From Actinomadura mexicana (GTDB lineage Bacteria > Actinomycetota > Actinomycetes > Streptosporangiales > Streptosporangiaceae), in contig NZ_FZNP01000008.1 of NCBI RefSeq assembly GCF_900188105.1, positions 62,001 through 126,000 on the forward strand: a stretch of DNA of 64,000 bases. The letters are read 5' to 3'. The translations under genes and the position numbers were made by a program. Every line of letters begins with the position of its first letter. Position 1 is the stretch's first letter. This document shows positions 7,504 through 15,304 of this stretch, piece after piece. The notes below the pieces were generated by a model. It did no database searches, had not been told where the DNA came from, and saw only the letters and a list, made by a program, of their open reading frames with translations.

Positions 7504-7938
7504 GTGAGCGGGGCCCACGCACTGGCCACCATGCTGCTGTTCACCGGCGCCGCGCACTTCGTCCCCGACAGCGTCACGGTGATGCCCAGCCATGGCGACC
7601 TGGCCGCCATGGTGCCGCCGTTCGTCCCGCTCCCGCACCTGATGATCTACGCGACCGGGGTACTGGAACTGCTGGGGGCCGTGGGGCTGGTCGTGGCCAC
7701 CACCAGGACCACCGCCGGGTTCGGCCTCGCGGCGCTGTTCGTGCTCATGTTCCCCGCGAACGTCTACGCCGCGATCGAGGACGTCCCGCTCAACGATGAT
7801 CCGGCCACGCCCCTGTGGTTCAGAGTCCCGGAACAGATCCTGTTCATCACGGTCGCCCTGTGGGCTGCCAAGAGGCCCCCGCGCCGGCACTCCCCGGGCC
7901 GGTGTATGCGGCGGCAGGCGGACACGGTCAACGCGTGA
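7504..7938 (+). CDS. DoxX-family membrane protein
   Basis: A 144-aa integral membrane protein with about four hydrophobic segments: ALATMLLFTGAAHFV, MIYATGVLELLGAVGLVVA, FGLAALFVLMFPANVYAA and VPEQILFITVALWAA. The spacing, the AHF motif in helix 1 and the N..A in helix 3 fit the DoxX/DoxD-like family. The start could be GTG 7504 or ATG 7531; the upstream DNA is a junction, so the N-terminus may have been altered. A C-terminal basic tail follows the last helix. The function of such DoxX proteins is not established. Confidence 0.75.
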   Translation: MSGAHALATMLLFTGAAHFVPDSVTVMPSHGDLAAMVPPFVPLPHLMIYATGVLELLGAVGLVVATTRTTAGFGLAALFVLMFPANVYAAIEDVPLNDDPATPLWFRVPEQILFITVALWAAKRPPRRHSPGRCMRRQADTVNA

Positions 7939-8005
7939 CGGGAGCGCCTCCTGCCGGATCGTCCGCTTTCGGATGTCGAGCCCCAAAGGAAGGCTCTGCG
8001 GCACA

Positions 8006-8036
8006 CCCCGTTCGCCCCCGGCGGGGGGCAACGGGG
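8006..8036. terminator. GC-rich stem-loop after the DoxX gene
   Basis: CCCCGTT-c-GCCCCC pairs with GGGGGG-C-AACGGGG around a short loop, 13 bp in all with one mismatch, 67 nt after the DoxX stop. It probably terminates that gene. A second inverted repeat (GCGAAAA 8046-8052 with TTTTCGC 8070-8076) follows and lies upstream of the methyltransferase gene, where it could be an operator. Confidence 0.4.
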
Positions 8037-8137
8037 CCACATTTCGCGAAAAGCCCTTGGGCATAGGGGTTTTCGCAATCTGCGCGGCTTGGCGAAGCTA
8101 CGATGCGGAGCAAGATCTCCTGAGCGTTGAGGTGCAC

Positions 8138-8938
8138 ATGGCCGAGTCGTCCCCGCAGATTCCCACCGGCGTCCCGACCGCGGCACGCGTCTATGACGTG
8201 ATGCTCGGCGGCAAGGACAACTACGCGGTGGACCGGGCCGTGGCCGAGGGCAGCCTCACGATCATGCCGGAGCTGCGGGACATCGCCCTGCACAACCGCG
8301 CGATGCTGCACCGCGTCGTCCGCCATCTCGCCGCGGAGGAGGGGATCACCCAGTTCCTCGACCTGGGCTCGGGGCTGCCGACCGTGCGCAACACCCACGA
8401 GGTCGCCCAGGAGATCAACCCGCGGGCTCACGTGGTGTACGTCGACATCGATCCGATCGTGCTGGCGCACGGCCGCGCGATCCTGGCCGACAACGCCAAC
8501 ACCACCGTGGTGACCGCCGACATCCGCCAGCCCGGCGACCTCCTCGAACGTCCGGAGGTCCGCGCGCTCATCGACTTCGACCAGCCCGTCTGCGTGATGC
8601 TCGTCGGCATCCTGCACCACCTCGCCGACGACGAGAAGCCCGGCCAGATCGTCCAGGTGCTGCGGGACGCGATGCCCAGCGGCTCCTTCTTCTTCATCAC
8701 CAACTTCACCCGCCTGGGCGACGCCCCCGAATCCGTCGCGCTGGAGGAGCAGCTCCTGGAGCAGCTCGGCACCGGCCGCGTCCGCACCCCCGCCGAACTG
8801 GCCGCCTTCTTCGACGGCCTCGAGATCCTGCCGCCCGGCCTCGTCCCGCTCCCGCTGTGGCGCCCCGACGAGCCCGTCCTGGACGCCAGCACCATCGACG
8901 TCCGCTTCATGACAGGCGGCGTCGGCCGCAAGCCCTGA
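8138..8938 (+). CDS. DUF574-type SAM-dependent methyltransferase
   Basis: A 266-aa SAM methyltransferase of the actinomycete-specific PF04672 (DUF574) family. Typical blocks: TAARVYDVMLGGKDNY near the N-terminus, FLDLGSGLPTVRNTHEVAQ (SAM-binding loop), VVYVDIDPIVLAHG (acidic ribose-binding motif) and MLVGILHHLADDE. The start ATG is preceded by GAGG. The substrate of the family is unknown; genomes of the group carry many paralogues, and a second copy lies at 12207-13001 in this window, about 40% similar by eye. It is probably a single-gene unit. Confidence 0.92.
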   Translation: MAESSPQIPTGVPTAARVYDVMLGGKDNYAVDRAVAEGSLTIMPELRDIALHNRAMLHRVVRHLAAEEGITQFLDLGSGLPTVRNTHEVAQEINPRAHVVYVDIDPIVLAHGRAILADNANTTVVTADIRQPGDLLERPEVRALIDFDQPVCVMLVGILHHLADDEKPGQIVQVLRDAMPSGSFFFITNFTRLGDAPESVALEEQLLEQLGTGRVRTPAELAAFFDGLEILPPGLVPLPLWRPDEPVLDASTIDVRFMTGGVGRKP

Positions 8939-9005
8939 TCCTTCTTGGTGCTATGCGGACGAACCCCCTTCCCCTGCGCCACGGCATGCTGCCCGACTGA
9001 GGGCC

Positions 9006-9773
9006 CTACCAGGGCAGCGGGCCGTCTTCGCCGAAGAAGCCGGCGGTCGGCCCGTCCGCGCCGAGGGTGGCCAGGCGCACCACGACGGCGGCGCCCTGCG
9101 CGGGGGTGAGATGCCCGGTGTGGTCGTTGCTGTCGGTGTCGACGAAGCCGGGGGCGGCGGCATTGACGAGCACCCCGTCCTTCCGCAGCTCATTGGCGTA
9201 CTGCACGGTCAGCGCGTTCAGCGCGGCCTTGGACGGTGTGTACGCGGCCGACGGCAGCAGCGCCGCGAAGGGACCGTCCGGGTCGCTGGTGAGGGCCAGC
9301 GACCCCGCGTGGCTGCTGACGTTGACGACGCGCGCCGCCGGCGACCGCCGCAGCAGCGGCAGCATGGCGTTGGTCACCGCGATCACGCCGAAGACGTTGG
9401 TCGCGAACACCGCCCGGACCGTCTCCAGGTCGACGGAACTGGGGATCTGGTCGACGGCGTCCTGGGGCGCCACCCGTCCAGAGCCGGTGATGCCGGCGTT
9501 GTTGACCAGAACGTCGAGATGCCCGTAACGCTCCTCGACCCGCTTCGCGGCCTCCTGGACGGTGGCCGTGTCGGTGACGTCCAGGAGGACCGCGTGCACG
9601 TCGCCGCCCGCCGCGCGCAGCGCCGCGGCGGCCTCCTCCCCGCGCCGCTGGTCCCGCGCACCGACCAGCACCGTCATGCCCAGGCCGGCGAGCGCCTCGG
9701 CGACCGCCCGGCCGATCCCCTTGTTCGCCCCGGTGACCATCGCCACCGTCCGGCGCCCGGTGTCCTCGTTCAT
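9006..9773 (-). CDS. Short-chain dehydrogenase/reductase
   Basis: A classical SDR of 255 aa using NAD(P)H. It has TGANKGIGRA (cofactor loop), VLLDVTD, DVLVNNAGITG and the catalytic Ser-Tyr-Lys set VNVSSHAG and YTPSKAAL. The Asn-Lys in TGANKGIG and the basic residue ARDQRR after beta-2 hint at NADPH. The start (CAT 9771-9773) has GGAG upstream. It is divergent from an ECF41 sigma factor gene, and its upstream region carries the ECF41-type promoter reading toward it, so it is the likely target of that sigma factor. Confidence 0.93.
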   Translation of the reverse strand: MNEDTGRRTVAMVTGANKGIGRAVAEALAGLGMTVLVGARDQRRGEEAAAALRAAGGDVHAVLLDVTDTATVQEAAKRVEERYGHLDVLVNNAGITGSGRVAPQDAVDQIPSSVDLETVRAVFATNVFGVIAVTNAMLPLLRRSPAARVVNVSSHAGSLALTSDPDGPFAALLPSAAYTPSKAALNALTVQYANELRKDGVLVNAAAPGFVDTDSNDHTGHLTPAQGAAVVVRLATLGADGPTAGFFGEDGPLPW

Positions 9774-9826
9774 CCTCGACTCCCGTCTCGTGGCCCGCGC
9801 GGTTCACCACGCGGCTCTGGACACGA

Positions 9827-9853
9827 GACGACACCGCTCCCTCGCCCGTGACA
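9827..9853 (-). promoter_or_regulatory. ECF41-type promoter for the SDR gene
   Basis: On the minus strand, TGTCACG (9853-9847), 16 nt, then CGTC (9830-9827). This matches the published ECF41 promoter pattern TGTCACA-n16-CGTC as I remember it, with one mismatch in the -35 element. Distance to the SDR start codon is about 53 nt. Confidence 0.7.
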
Positions 9854-9887
9854 GTCCCCGCATGTGACGTGCGACACCGGTCTCGGG

Positions 9888-9914
9888 TGTCACAGATGGA
9901 CAGGGCCGGGCGTC
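9888..9914 (+). promoter_or_regulatory. ECF41-type promoter for the sigma factor gene
   Basis: TGTCACA (9888-9894), exactly 16 nt, then CGTC (9911-9914), a perfect match to the ECF41 pattern. It lies 42 nt before the sigma factor ATG and implies autoregulation. Confidence 0.75.
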
Positions 9915-9956
9915 CTGTGCACGGCACACGGAACGCGCAACGGGAAGAAGAGGGCC

Positions 9957-10859
9957 ATGGACGGACGATCGAAGGACACGGCCGCCGGCCGCATGGACGC
10001 CGCGACCGAGGCGTTCGTCGCCCACCGCAACCTGCTGTTCACCGTCGCCTACGAGATGCTCGGCTCTGCCGCCGACGCCGAGGACGCCCTGCAGGAGACG
10101 TGGTTGCGGTGGACGGGCGTCGACCTCGAAACGGTGCGGGATCCCCGCGCATACCTGGTGCGGACCACCACCCGGCAGGCGCTCACCCGGCTGCGCACGC
10201 TGCGCCGGCGCAAGGAGTCCTATGTCGGGCCCTGGCTGCCCGAGCCGCTGCTGACCGCGCCCGACGTGGCCGAGGACGTCGAGTTGGCCGAGAGCCTCTC
10301 GATGGCGATGCTGATGGTGCTGGAGACCCTCACGCCGACCGAACGGGCGGTGTTCGTGCTGCGCGAGGTGTTCGCCCTCGACTACGGAGAGATCGCCCAG
10401 GCCGTCGGCAAGAACCCCGACGCGGTCCGCCAGATCGCCCACCGGGCCCGCGGGCACGTCGCCGCGCGCCGCCCCCGCGACACCGCCTCCCCGTCCGACA
10501 CCCGGGCCGCGCTCCACGCCTTCCGGCAGGCGGTCGAGACCGGCGACCTGCGGAACCTGCTCGACGTCCTCGCGCCGGACGTCGTCCTGCTGACCGACGG
10601 AGGCGGAGTCGTCCGGGCCGCGGTCGCGCCGGTCGTGGGGGCCGACAAGGTGGCCGGCGTTCTCGCGAAGATCTCCAGCGCGGTCTCGCTACGGCCGACG
10701 CTCGTCAACGGCCACCCCGCCCTGGTCCTCAGCCGCGCCGGCGAGATCGACACCGTCATCGCGACCCGCATCGACGACGGCCGCGTCACCGGCCTCTACG
10801 CCGTCCGCAACCCCGAGAAACTCTCCCGCATGACCCGGGAGACCCCCCTCAACCGCTGA
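9957..10859 (+). CDS. ECF41-family RNA polymerase sigma factor (SigJ-like)
   Basis: A 300-aa extracytoplasmic-function sigma factor with a long C-terminal extension. Region 2 is AFVAHRNLLFTVAYEMLGSAADAED in outline, with the LQETWLRW segment. Region 4 contains LTPTERAVFVLREVF and YGEIAQAVGKNPDAVRQI. Residues ~185-300 form a SnoaL-like domain (HAFRQAVETGDLRNLLDVLAPDVVL region), which in ECF41 proteins sets activity in place of an anti-sigma factor. ATG 9957 follows [13 protein letters not shown]41 factors usually control one adjacent redox or COE-type gene; here that is the divergent SDR. Confidence 0.93.
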   Translation: MDGRSKDTAAGRMDAATEAFVAHRNLLFTVAYEMLGSAADAEDALQETWLRWTGVDLETVRDPRAYLVRTTTRQALTRLRTLRRRKESYVGPWLPEPLLTAPDVAEDVELAESLSMAMLMVLETLTPTERAVFVLREVFALDYGEIAQAVGKNPDAVRQIAHRARGHVAARRPRDTASPSDTRAALHAFRQAVETGDLRNLLDVLAPDVVLLTDGGGVVRAAVAPVVGADKVAGVLAKISSAVSLRPTLVNGHPALVLSRAGEIDTVIATRIDDGRVTGLYAVRNPEKLSRMTRETPLNR

Positions 10860-10884
10860 CAACCGAGCAGCCACTCCCCCAGCA

Positions 10885-11057
10885 CCCGGTAGCCGGCATC
10901 AGTGATGCCCCTTCCCGGATCGACCCGATGCGCAAGAGCAGGCCCCCCGGATGCCGCGCGGCCACCCAGGCGCGGTCCCTGTCGGTGATCTCGTCGTCGA
11001 CCCAGCCGAAGGGTCGCCCCGCCGCCCACGCGACGAGGGCGCGCGTGGATTCGGCGG
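10885..11057 (-). pseudogene. C-terminal remnant of a HAD-like protein
   Basis: Minus strand, just after the TetR stop. One frame reads STRALVAWAAGRPFGWVDDE then ITDRDRAWVAARHPGGLLL, a well-preserved segment of the actinomycete HAD-domain proteins that end ...WVDDEITDADRAWVAAHHPG..LLHRVDP..GLTDADF..L..WL. The reading then shifts at ~10930 and continues as HRVDPGRGITDAGYRVLGEWL in another frame. The N-terminal catalytic part is absent. It is therefore a truncated and frameshifted remnant. Confidence 0.65.
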
Positions 11058-11651
11058 TCAGCGGGCGGCCGGGGGACGGGTGGGGGCGTCCAGGGCCGTG
11101 GTGACGGCCTCGTCGACTGCGGCGCGGACCTTCGAGGGGTCGTCGAGGTCGAAGCCGACGGAGAGGCCGTCCCTGAGCAGCATGAGGATGTCGGCGGTGC
11201 GGTCGGGATCGGGGTGGCCGGCGGCGACCAGCAGGTCGCGGAACAGGCCCCGGCACCACTCCCGGTGCGAGTCGATCGCCCGGCGCACCGGGTGGGCGGG
11301 GTCGGGGTACTCGGCGGCGGCGTTGATGAACGGGCAGCCGCGGTAGGCGGGGGCGGAGCCGAAGGTGCACATCCGCTCGAACGCCGTGAGGATCGCCTCG
11401 CGGGGCGCCGTGGACGCGGGCATGTCGGCGATGCCGCGCTGCAGCAGGCTCTGCTCGGTGATGTAGGCGCGGACGAGGTCGTCCTTGCTCGGGAAGTGGT
11501 GGTAGAAGGTCGCCTTCGCCACGCCGGCCTCGGCGATGATCCGGTCGATGCCCACGGCGTGCACGCCCTCGGCGTAGAACAGGCGCGTCGCGGTGTCGAA
11601 GACGCGGAACCAGGCCGCGCTCCGGCGAGGCGCCGAGGATCTCGTGGTCAC
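11058..11651 (-). CDS. TetR-family repressor, probably of ohr
   Basis: A 197-aa TetR regulator with a GTG start (CAC 11649-11651). The N-terminal DNA-binding helix-turn-helix is clear: ATRLFYAEGVHAVGIDRII, then EAGVAKATFYHHFPSKDDLV. The C-terminal ligand domain has CTFGSAPAYRGCPFINAAAE with two cysteines, Cys-110 region and seven residues later, a spacing seen in redox- or electrophile-sensing members. It is divergent from ohr with two palindromic sites between them. The inferred role is peroxide- or thiol-responsive repression of ohr and of itself. Confidence 0.9.
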   Translation of the reverse strand: MTTRSSAPRRSAAWFRVFDTATRLFYAEGVHAVGIDRIIAEAGVAKATFYHHFPSKDDLVRAYITEQSLLQRGIADMPASTAPREAILTAFERMCTFGSAPAYRGCPFINAAAEYPDPAHPVRRAIDSHREWCRGLFRDLLVAAGHPDPDRTADILMLLRDGLSVGFDLDDPSKVRAAVDEAVTTALDAPTRPPAAR

Positions 11652-11665
11652 ACCTTGACGCTACC

Positions 11666-11707
11666 AGACAGACCGGTCTAGTCTCCGATTGCAGACAGAT
11701 CTGTCTG
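11666..11707. promoter_or_regulatory. Two TetR operators between the repressor and ohr
   Basis: Site 1 (11666-11684) AGACAGACCGGTCTAGTCT has the perfect core AGACCGGTCT. Site 2 (11692-11707) CAGACAGATCTGTCTG is a perfect 16-bp palindrome. Both share the AGACAGA half-site. They lie 14 bp from the repressor start and 22 bp from the ohr start, so occupancy would block both promoters. Confidence 0.7.
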
Positions 11708-11729
11708 TCTACTCGCGAAGGGGCAGCTC

Positions 11730-12140
11730 ATGCGGCAGTACACGACCACCGCCACCTCCACCGGGCGCGACGGGCGCGCGTTCACCTCCGACGGCCGGCT
11801 GGACCTCCAGATGGCCCTGCAGAAGGAGCTCGGGGGCGACGGCGACGGCACCAACCCCGAGCAGCTGTTCGCGGCCGGCTACGCCGCGTGCTTCGCCAGC
11901 GCCATGCAGCTGGTGGCGCGGAAGCAGAAGATCGACGTCTCCGGCATGTCCGTGACCGCGGAGGTCGGCCTCAGCCCGAACGGCTCGGGCGGCTTCCAGC
12001 TCGACGTCAAGCTGCTGGCGAAGCTGCCCGACGCCCTCAGCGCGGAGACCAGGCAGCGGCTCGTCGAGACCACCCACCAGGTGTGCCCCTACTCCAACGC
12101 CACCCGCGGCAACATCCCGGTGGAGCTGACGACCGTCTGA
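11730..12140 (+). CDS. ohr: Organic hydroperoxide resistance protein (Ohr/OsmC)
   Basis: A 136-aa thiol peroxidase that reduces organic hydroperoxides. The Ohr-type peroxidatic cysteine is in FAAGYAACFASAM and the resolving cysteine in HQVCPYSNATRGN, both at normal positions. The N-terminal GRDGRAFTSDGRLDLQM and the NPEQLFAAGY signature place it in Ohr rather than OsmC. Length is typical. It is divergent from, and probably repressed by, the TetR gene on its left. Confidence 0.95.
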   Translation: MRQYTTTATSTGRDGRAFTSDGRLDLQMALQKELGGDGDGTNPEQLFAAGYAACFASAMQLVARKQKIDVSGMSVTAEVGLSPNGSGGFQLDVKLLAKLPDALSAETRQRLVETTHQVCPYSNATRGNIPVELTTV

Positions 12141-12151
12141 CGTGTCGCCCG

Positions 12152-12191
12152 GGTCGCGGCCGACGGCCGGTTCCGGCCGTCGGCCGCGACC
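12152..12191. terminator. Bidirectional terminator between ohr and the methyltransferase
   Basis: A perfect 19-bp GC-rich stem (12152-12170 with 12173-12191) closed by a TT dinucleotide, placed between two convergent genes. It would form on either strand; there is no U tract, as is common in actinomycetes. Confidence 0.75.
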
Positions 12192-12206
12192 GGTCGGGCC
12201 GCCCGG

Positions 12207-13001
12207 TCAGGCCTTGCGGGCGACCCCGCAGAGGGTCGAGGTGCTCGGCGTCTCGCCGAACGGGCTCGGCTCGGGGCGCCACTTCTCGCACGCCACCACG
12301 CCGGGCTCGACCAGCTCGAAGCCGTCGAAGTACCCGGCGATCTGCTCGGGGCGGCGCAGCCGGTACGGGACGGCGCCGGTGTCGTCGTACTCCTGCTGCG
12401 CCTTGTTGTGGGCCTCGTCGGTGTCGGTGTCGTCGTAGAGGGCGAGGTGGCTGCCGGAGGGCAGGCCGCCCATCAGCGTCCGGATGATGTGCAGGATCTC
12501 GTCGTAGGAGTCGACGTGCCCGAGGACGCCCATCAGCATCAGACCGATCGGGCGGTCGAAGTCGAGCTTGCCCCGGGCGATCCGGAGGATCTGCTCGGGG
12601 TTCCGCATGTCGGACTCGATGTAGCTGGTCTCGCCCTCGGGACGGCTCGTCAGCAGGGCGTGCGCGTGGGACAGCACGAGAGGGTCGTTGTCGACGTACA
12701 CGATGCGCGCCTCGGGCGCGACGCGCTGCGCCACCTCGTGGGTGTTGTCGACGGTGGGCAGCCCGGTGCCGACGTCCAGGAACTGGCGGACGCCCGCCTC
12801 CCCCGCCAGGTACCGGACGGCGCGGGCCAGGAAGTGCCGGCCGGTCCGCGCGATGTCCACGATCCCCGGATAGATGCTGACGTACTGGTCACCGGCCTCG
12901 CGGTCGACCGGGTAGTTGTCCTTGCCGCCGAGCCAGTAGTTCCATATCCGCGCGGAGTGCGGAACGGAGGTGTCGATCGCGTTGACCGGATCGTCGGCCA
13001 T
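12207..13001 (-). CDS. DUF574-type SAM-dependent methyltransferase
   Basis: A 264-aa paralogue of the gene at 8138. Key blocks: SARIWNYWLGGKDNYPVDRE, FLDVGTGLPTVDNTHEVAQ (SAM loop), IVYVDNDPLVLSHAHALL (acidic motif II) and LMLMGVLGHV. The start ATG (CAT 12999-13001) has GGGAGAA upstream; the frame is open further upstream but lacks a ribosome site. It ends in a cysteine-containing CGVARKA tail. Substrate unknown. It is convergent with ohr across a perfect stem-loop. Confidence 0.92.
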   Translation of the reverse strand: MADDPVNAIDTSVPHSARIWNYWLGGKDNYPVDREAGDQYVSIYPGIVDIARTGRHFLARAVRYLAGEAGVRQFLDVGTGLPTVDNTHEVAQRVAPEARIVYVDNDPLVLSHAHALLTSRPEGETSYIESDMRNPEQILRIARGKLDFDRPIGLMLMGVLGHVDSYDEILHIIRTLMGGLPSGSHLALYDDTDTDEAHNKAQQEYDDTGAVPYRLRRPEQIAGYFDGFELVEPGVVACEKWRPEPSPFGETPSTSTLCGVARKA

Positions 13002-13093
13002 GGTCTTCTCCCTACTGTGCTCCACCGGTGGTCGCGCATAAAATAGATCATTCTTCCGGCGCCGCGACACCGACCGACGAAGCGAGGCCCTGG

Positions 13094-13948
13094 GTGCGTT
13101 TTCGGTGGCTTGCCGCGGTCGCGACGACCCTGCTAGGACTCGCCGTGCTCGCCGGATGCGGCGGCGGAGCGCCGCCCCGGGAGCAGCGGTCGCGGATGGA
13201 GGTCGTCCTCCTGGCCGACGGCGGCGCCCGCCTCGACCTGTACGCGGCGGGACGGCTCCGGTCGGACGCCGAGGTCCGGGCGCTCGCGCGGCGGATCATC
13301 AGGGCGTTGTTCCCGGGCACCGAGGGCGTCCGCGTCCGCACGGGGGAAGGCCGCGGGGCACCTTTCGCCCGCGCCGAGATCGACCGCGCCTACCGGACGG
13401 GACGCAGGCCGTTCCTGCGAATCGACACTTCCGGCGCGGCGCGCGAACTCGCCGCGCGGGGATTCGACGACACGGTCATGAAATTGCGGCTTCCGCCGGT
13501 ATCCGCAACGACGAGTCCTGACATATCCGGAAATCGCCGCTGGCACCTGCGCAAGGGCGTCCCGGCTCCCGTCATCCGGATCGGCATGAGGCCGGAACCG
13601 GAACGCTGGTACGGCGTGATGGCGCTGCCCGTGCTGGGAGCGCTGGGCGTGGCGCTGGCCTTCTTCGTCCGGCGCCGTGCGCTGGCGGCGCCCGCGGCCG
13701 GGCTCGCCGTCGCCGCCGCCCTCCTGGCGCTGCCCCTGGGCGCGGGACGCCGCGGCGCCGACCTCGGCGTCGCCGGCCGGCTCGGCGGGACGGCCCTGGA
13801 CGTGGCGTCCGTCGCGCCGCTCACGGCCCTGCCCCTCGGCATGCCCGCCGCGATGCTGCTGGGCGCCATGGCCGTCCGGAGCCTGTGCGGCCCCGCCGTC
13901 CGGCACGGGCACGAGGCGCCGCCGCGCGACACCGGCGTGTTCTGGTGA
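13094..13948 (+). CDS. Hypothetical lipoprotein with C-terminal membrane segments
   Basis: About 284 aa from GTG 13094. A lipoprotein signal peptide ends in LAVLAGC, so Cys would be lipidated after export. Residues ~30-170 are an extracytoplasmic domain with alternating charged and hydrophobic segments and no recognised fold, resembling the LppM-like lipoproteins in layout. It is followed by hydrophobic segments (GVMALPVLGALGVALAFFV, AAPAAGLAVAAALLALPL and a Pro/Ala-rich MPAAMLLGAMAV). A longer frame from ATG 13028 exists, but the GTG places the basic residues immediately before the signal helix. Function unknown. Confidence 0.7.
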   Translation: MRFRWLAAVATTLLGLAVLAGCGGGAPPREQRSRMEVVLLADGGARLDLYAAGRLRSDAEVRALARRIIRALFPGTEGVRVRTGEGRGAPFARAEIDRAYRTGRRPFLRIDTSGAARELAARGFDDTVMKLRLPPVSATTSPDISGNRRWHLRKGVPAPVIRIGMRPEPERWYGVMALPVLGALGVALAFFVRRRALAAPAAGLAVAAALLALPLGAGRRGADLGVAGRLGGTALDVASVAPLTALPLGMPAAMLLGAMAVRSLCGPAVRHGHEAPPRDTGVFW

Positions 13949-14002
13949 TCCTGCGCGCGACGGCATGCTCGCCCAGGGTCGGTTGATCGTAAACTGAGGG
14001 TC

Positions 14003-14578
14003 ATGTCCGGCGATCGCCCCTCATGCACCTGCGTGATGTGCCGTGACTACGGCGACCGCGACCGTCTGGACAACTTCCAGCTCCGCACGATCGTGCACGT
14101 CACCCAGTACGGGTGGAGCGTCGTCCTCGTCCAGCCGGACGAGGACGGACCCGGCTGGGCGTACACGGTCGGGCTGTGGCACAGCCACGGCGCCCCCGAG
14201 CTCTCGATGTTCGGCGGCGACGTGTACGAGACGGAAGAGATCCTCAACATGCTCGGCCGCGAGACCGCCGAGGGGCGCGCCCCCGCGGACGGCGAGCGCC
14301 GCGACGGCGTCGTCCGGGGGCGGCAGGCGGCCTTCCGGGACGTCGACCCGCACTGGTTCGACGGGCTGTTCGGCGGCGCCGTGGCGTTCTACCGGAGTCC
14401 GCCGCTGCCGATCCTCCAGGTCGTCTGGCCCAACGGGGACGGCCTGTTCCCGTGGCAGCCCGGCACCGACCTGCCGTTCCGGCACGGCCAGCCGTGGCTG
14501 TGGCTCCATCCGCGGCAGCATCCGGCCGGCGCCTGGACGCGGCGGCTGTCCGACAAGCGGTCCGAGTGGCGCCGCTGA
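14003..14578 (+). CDS. DUF4262 domain protein
   Basis: A 191-aa soluble protein. The DUF4262 core is visible as HVTQYGWSVVLVQPDEDGPGW, then AYTVGLWHSHGAPELSMFG, with CTCVMCRDYGDRD before it and the Trp/Pro-rich C-terminal part LPILQVVWPNGDGLFPW. A cysteine triad near the N-terminus (CTCVMC) could bind metal. The molecular role of the family is unknown. The gene begins 54 bp after the lipoprotein gene and may be co-transcribed with it. Confidence 0.88.
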   Translation: MSGDRPSCTCVMCRDYGDRDRLDNFQLRTIVHVTQYGWSVVLVQPDEDGPGWAYTVGLWHSHGAPELSMFGGDVYETEEILNMLGRETAEGRAPADGERRDGVVRGRQAAFRDVDPHWFDGLFGGAVAFYRSPPLPILQVVWPNGDGLFPWQPGTDLPFRHGQPWLWLHPRQHPAGAWTRRLSDKRSEWRR

Positions 14579-14625
14579 CGGCCGCTCCCCGGGCCCTGCG
14601 GCCCGCGAGAGCATACGATCGGCGG

Positions 14626-15210
14626 GTGTACGGGCCGATCGCCGACACCATCCGCACCCAGCGCCTCGTCCTGGAGCCGCTGGCGGTCCACCACGCGGAC
14701 GAGATGGCCCCCGTCCTGGACGACCCGCGCCTGCACCGCCACATCGGCGGCGAGCCCCTCACGCGCGACGAGCTGCGCGCCCGCTACGCGCACCTGGTCG
14801 CGGGCCCGGCGCCCTACCACCAGGAGTGCTGGCTGAACTGGATCGTGCGCCGCGCCCGGGACGGGCAGGCCGTCGGCTACGTGCAGGCGACGGTCACGCC
14901 GGCGCCGCCGGGGTTCGCCGTGACGCCCGCCGCGGCCGGGTCGACGGTCACGCCGGGCCCGCCGCGGCCCGTCGCGTCGGTCGCCTGGGTGATCGGCATG
15001 CCGTACCAGGGGTTCGGGTTCGCCACCGAGGCCGCCCGCGCGCTGCTGGAGTGGCTCGCGGCGCACGGCGTGCGCGACGTCGTCGCGACCGTCCACCCGG
15101 ACAACCGGGCGTCCGCGGCCGTCGCGTCCAGGATCGGGTTGAGCCGCACCGGGGAGACCCGCGACGAGGAGGTCGTCTGGCGCCTCCCCCGCGGGGCCCC
15201 GCCGCGATGA
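14626..15210 (+). CDS. GNAT-family N-acetyltransferase
   Basis: A 194-aa GNAT of the RimJ/RimL-like type: TQRLVLEPLAVHHADEMAPV at the N-terminus, then the acetyl-CoA pyrophosphate loop GMPYQGFGFATEAARALL and the terminal VHPDNRASAAVASRIGL. GTG 14626 is the only start that gives the full first strand. Between the strands GYVQATV and VASVAWVIG lies an unusual ~25-residue Pro/Ala/Gly insertion with three VTP units; its DNA carries a 14-bp direct repeat (14889 and 14943). Substrate unknown. Confidence 0.88.
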   Translation: MYGPIADTIRTQRLVLEPLAVHHADEMAPVLDDPRLHRHIGGEPLTRDELRARYAHLVAGPAPYHQECWLNWIVRRARDGQAVGYVQATVTPAPPGFAVTPAAAGSTVTPGPPRPVASVAWVIGMPYQGFGFATEAARALLEWLAAHGVRDVVATVHPDNRASAAVASRIGLSRTGETRDEEVVWRLPRGAPPR

Positions 15211-15304
15211 CACGCGCCCGGTGAGGGGCCGCGGCGCGCGGGGAAGGGAGCGGGTAGGCCACAATCGACGGGCCAGGACGAACCGGCCGAGGGGTGGAGG
15301 AGCA

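Noticed and set aside
7504-7938. DoxX gene as part of a thiosulfate or antibiotic cluster
   Set aside because: No supporting neighbours; the flanks are a CRISPR remnant and an unrelated methyltransferase.
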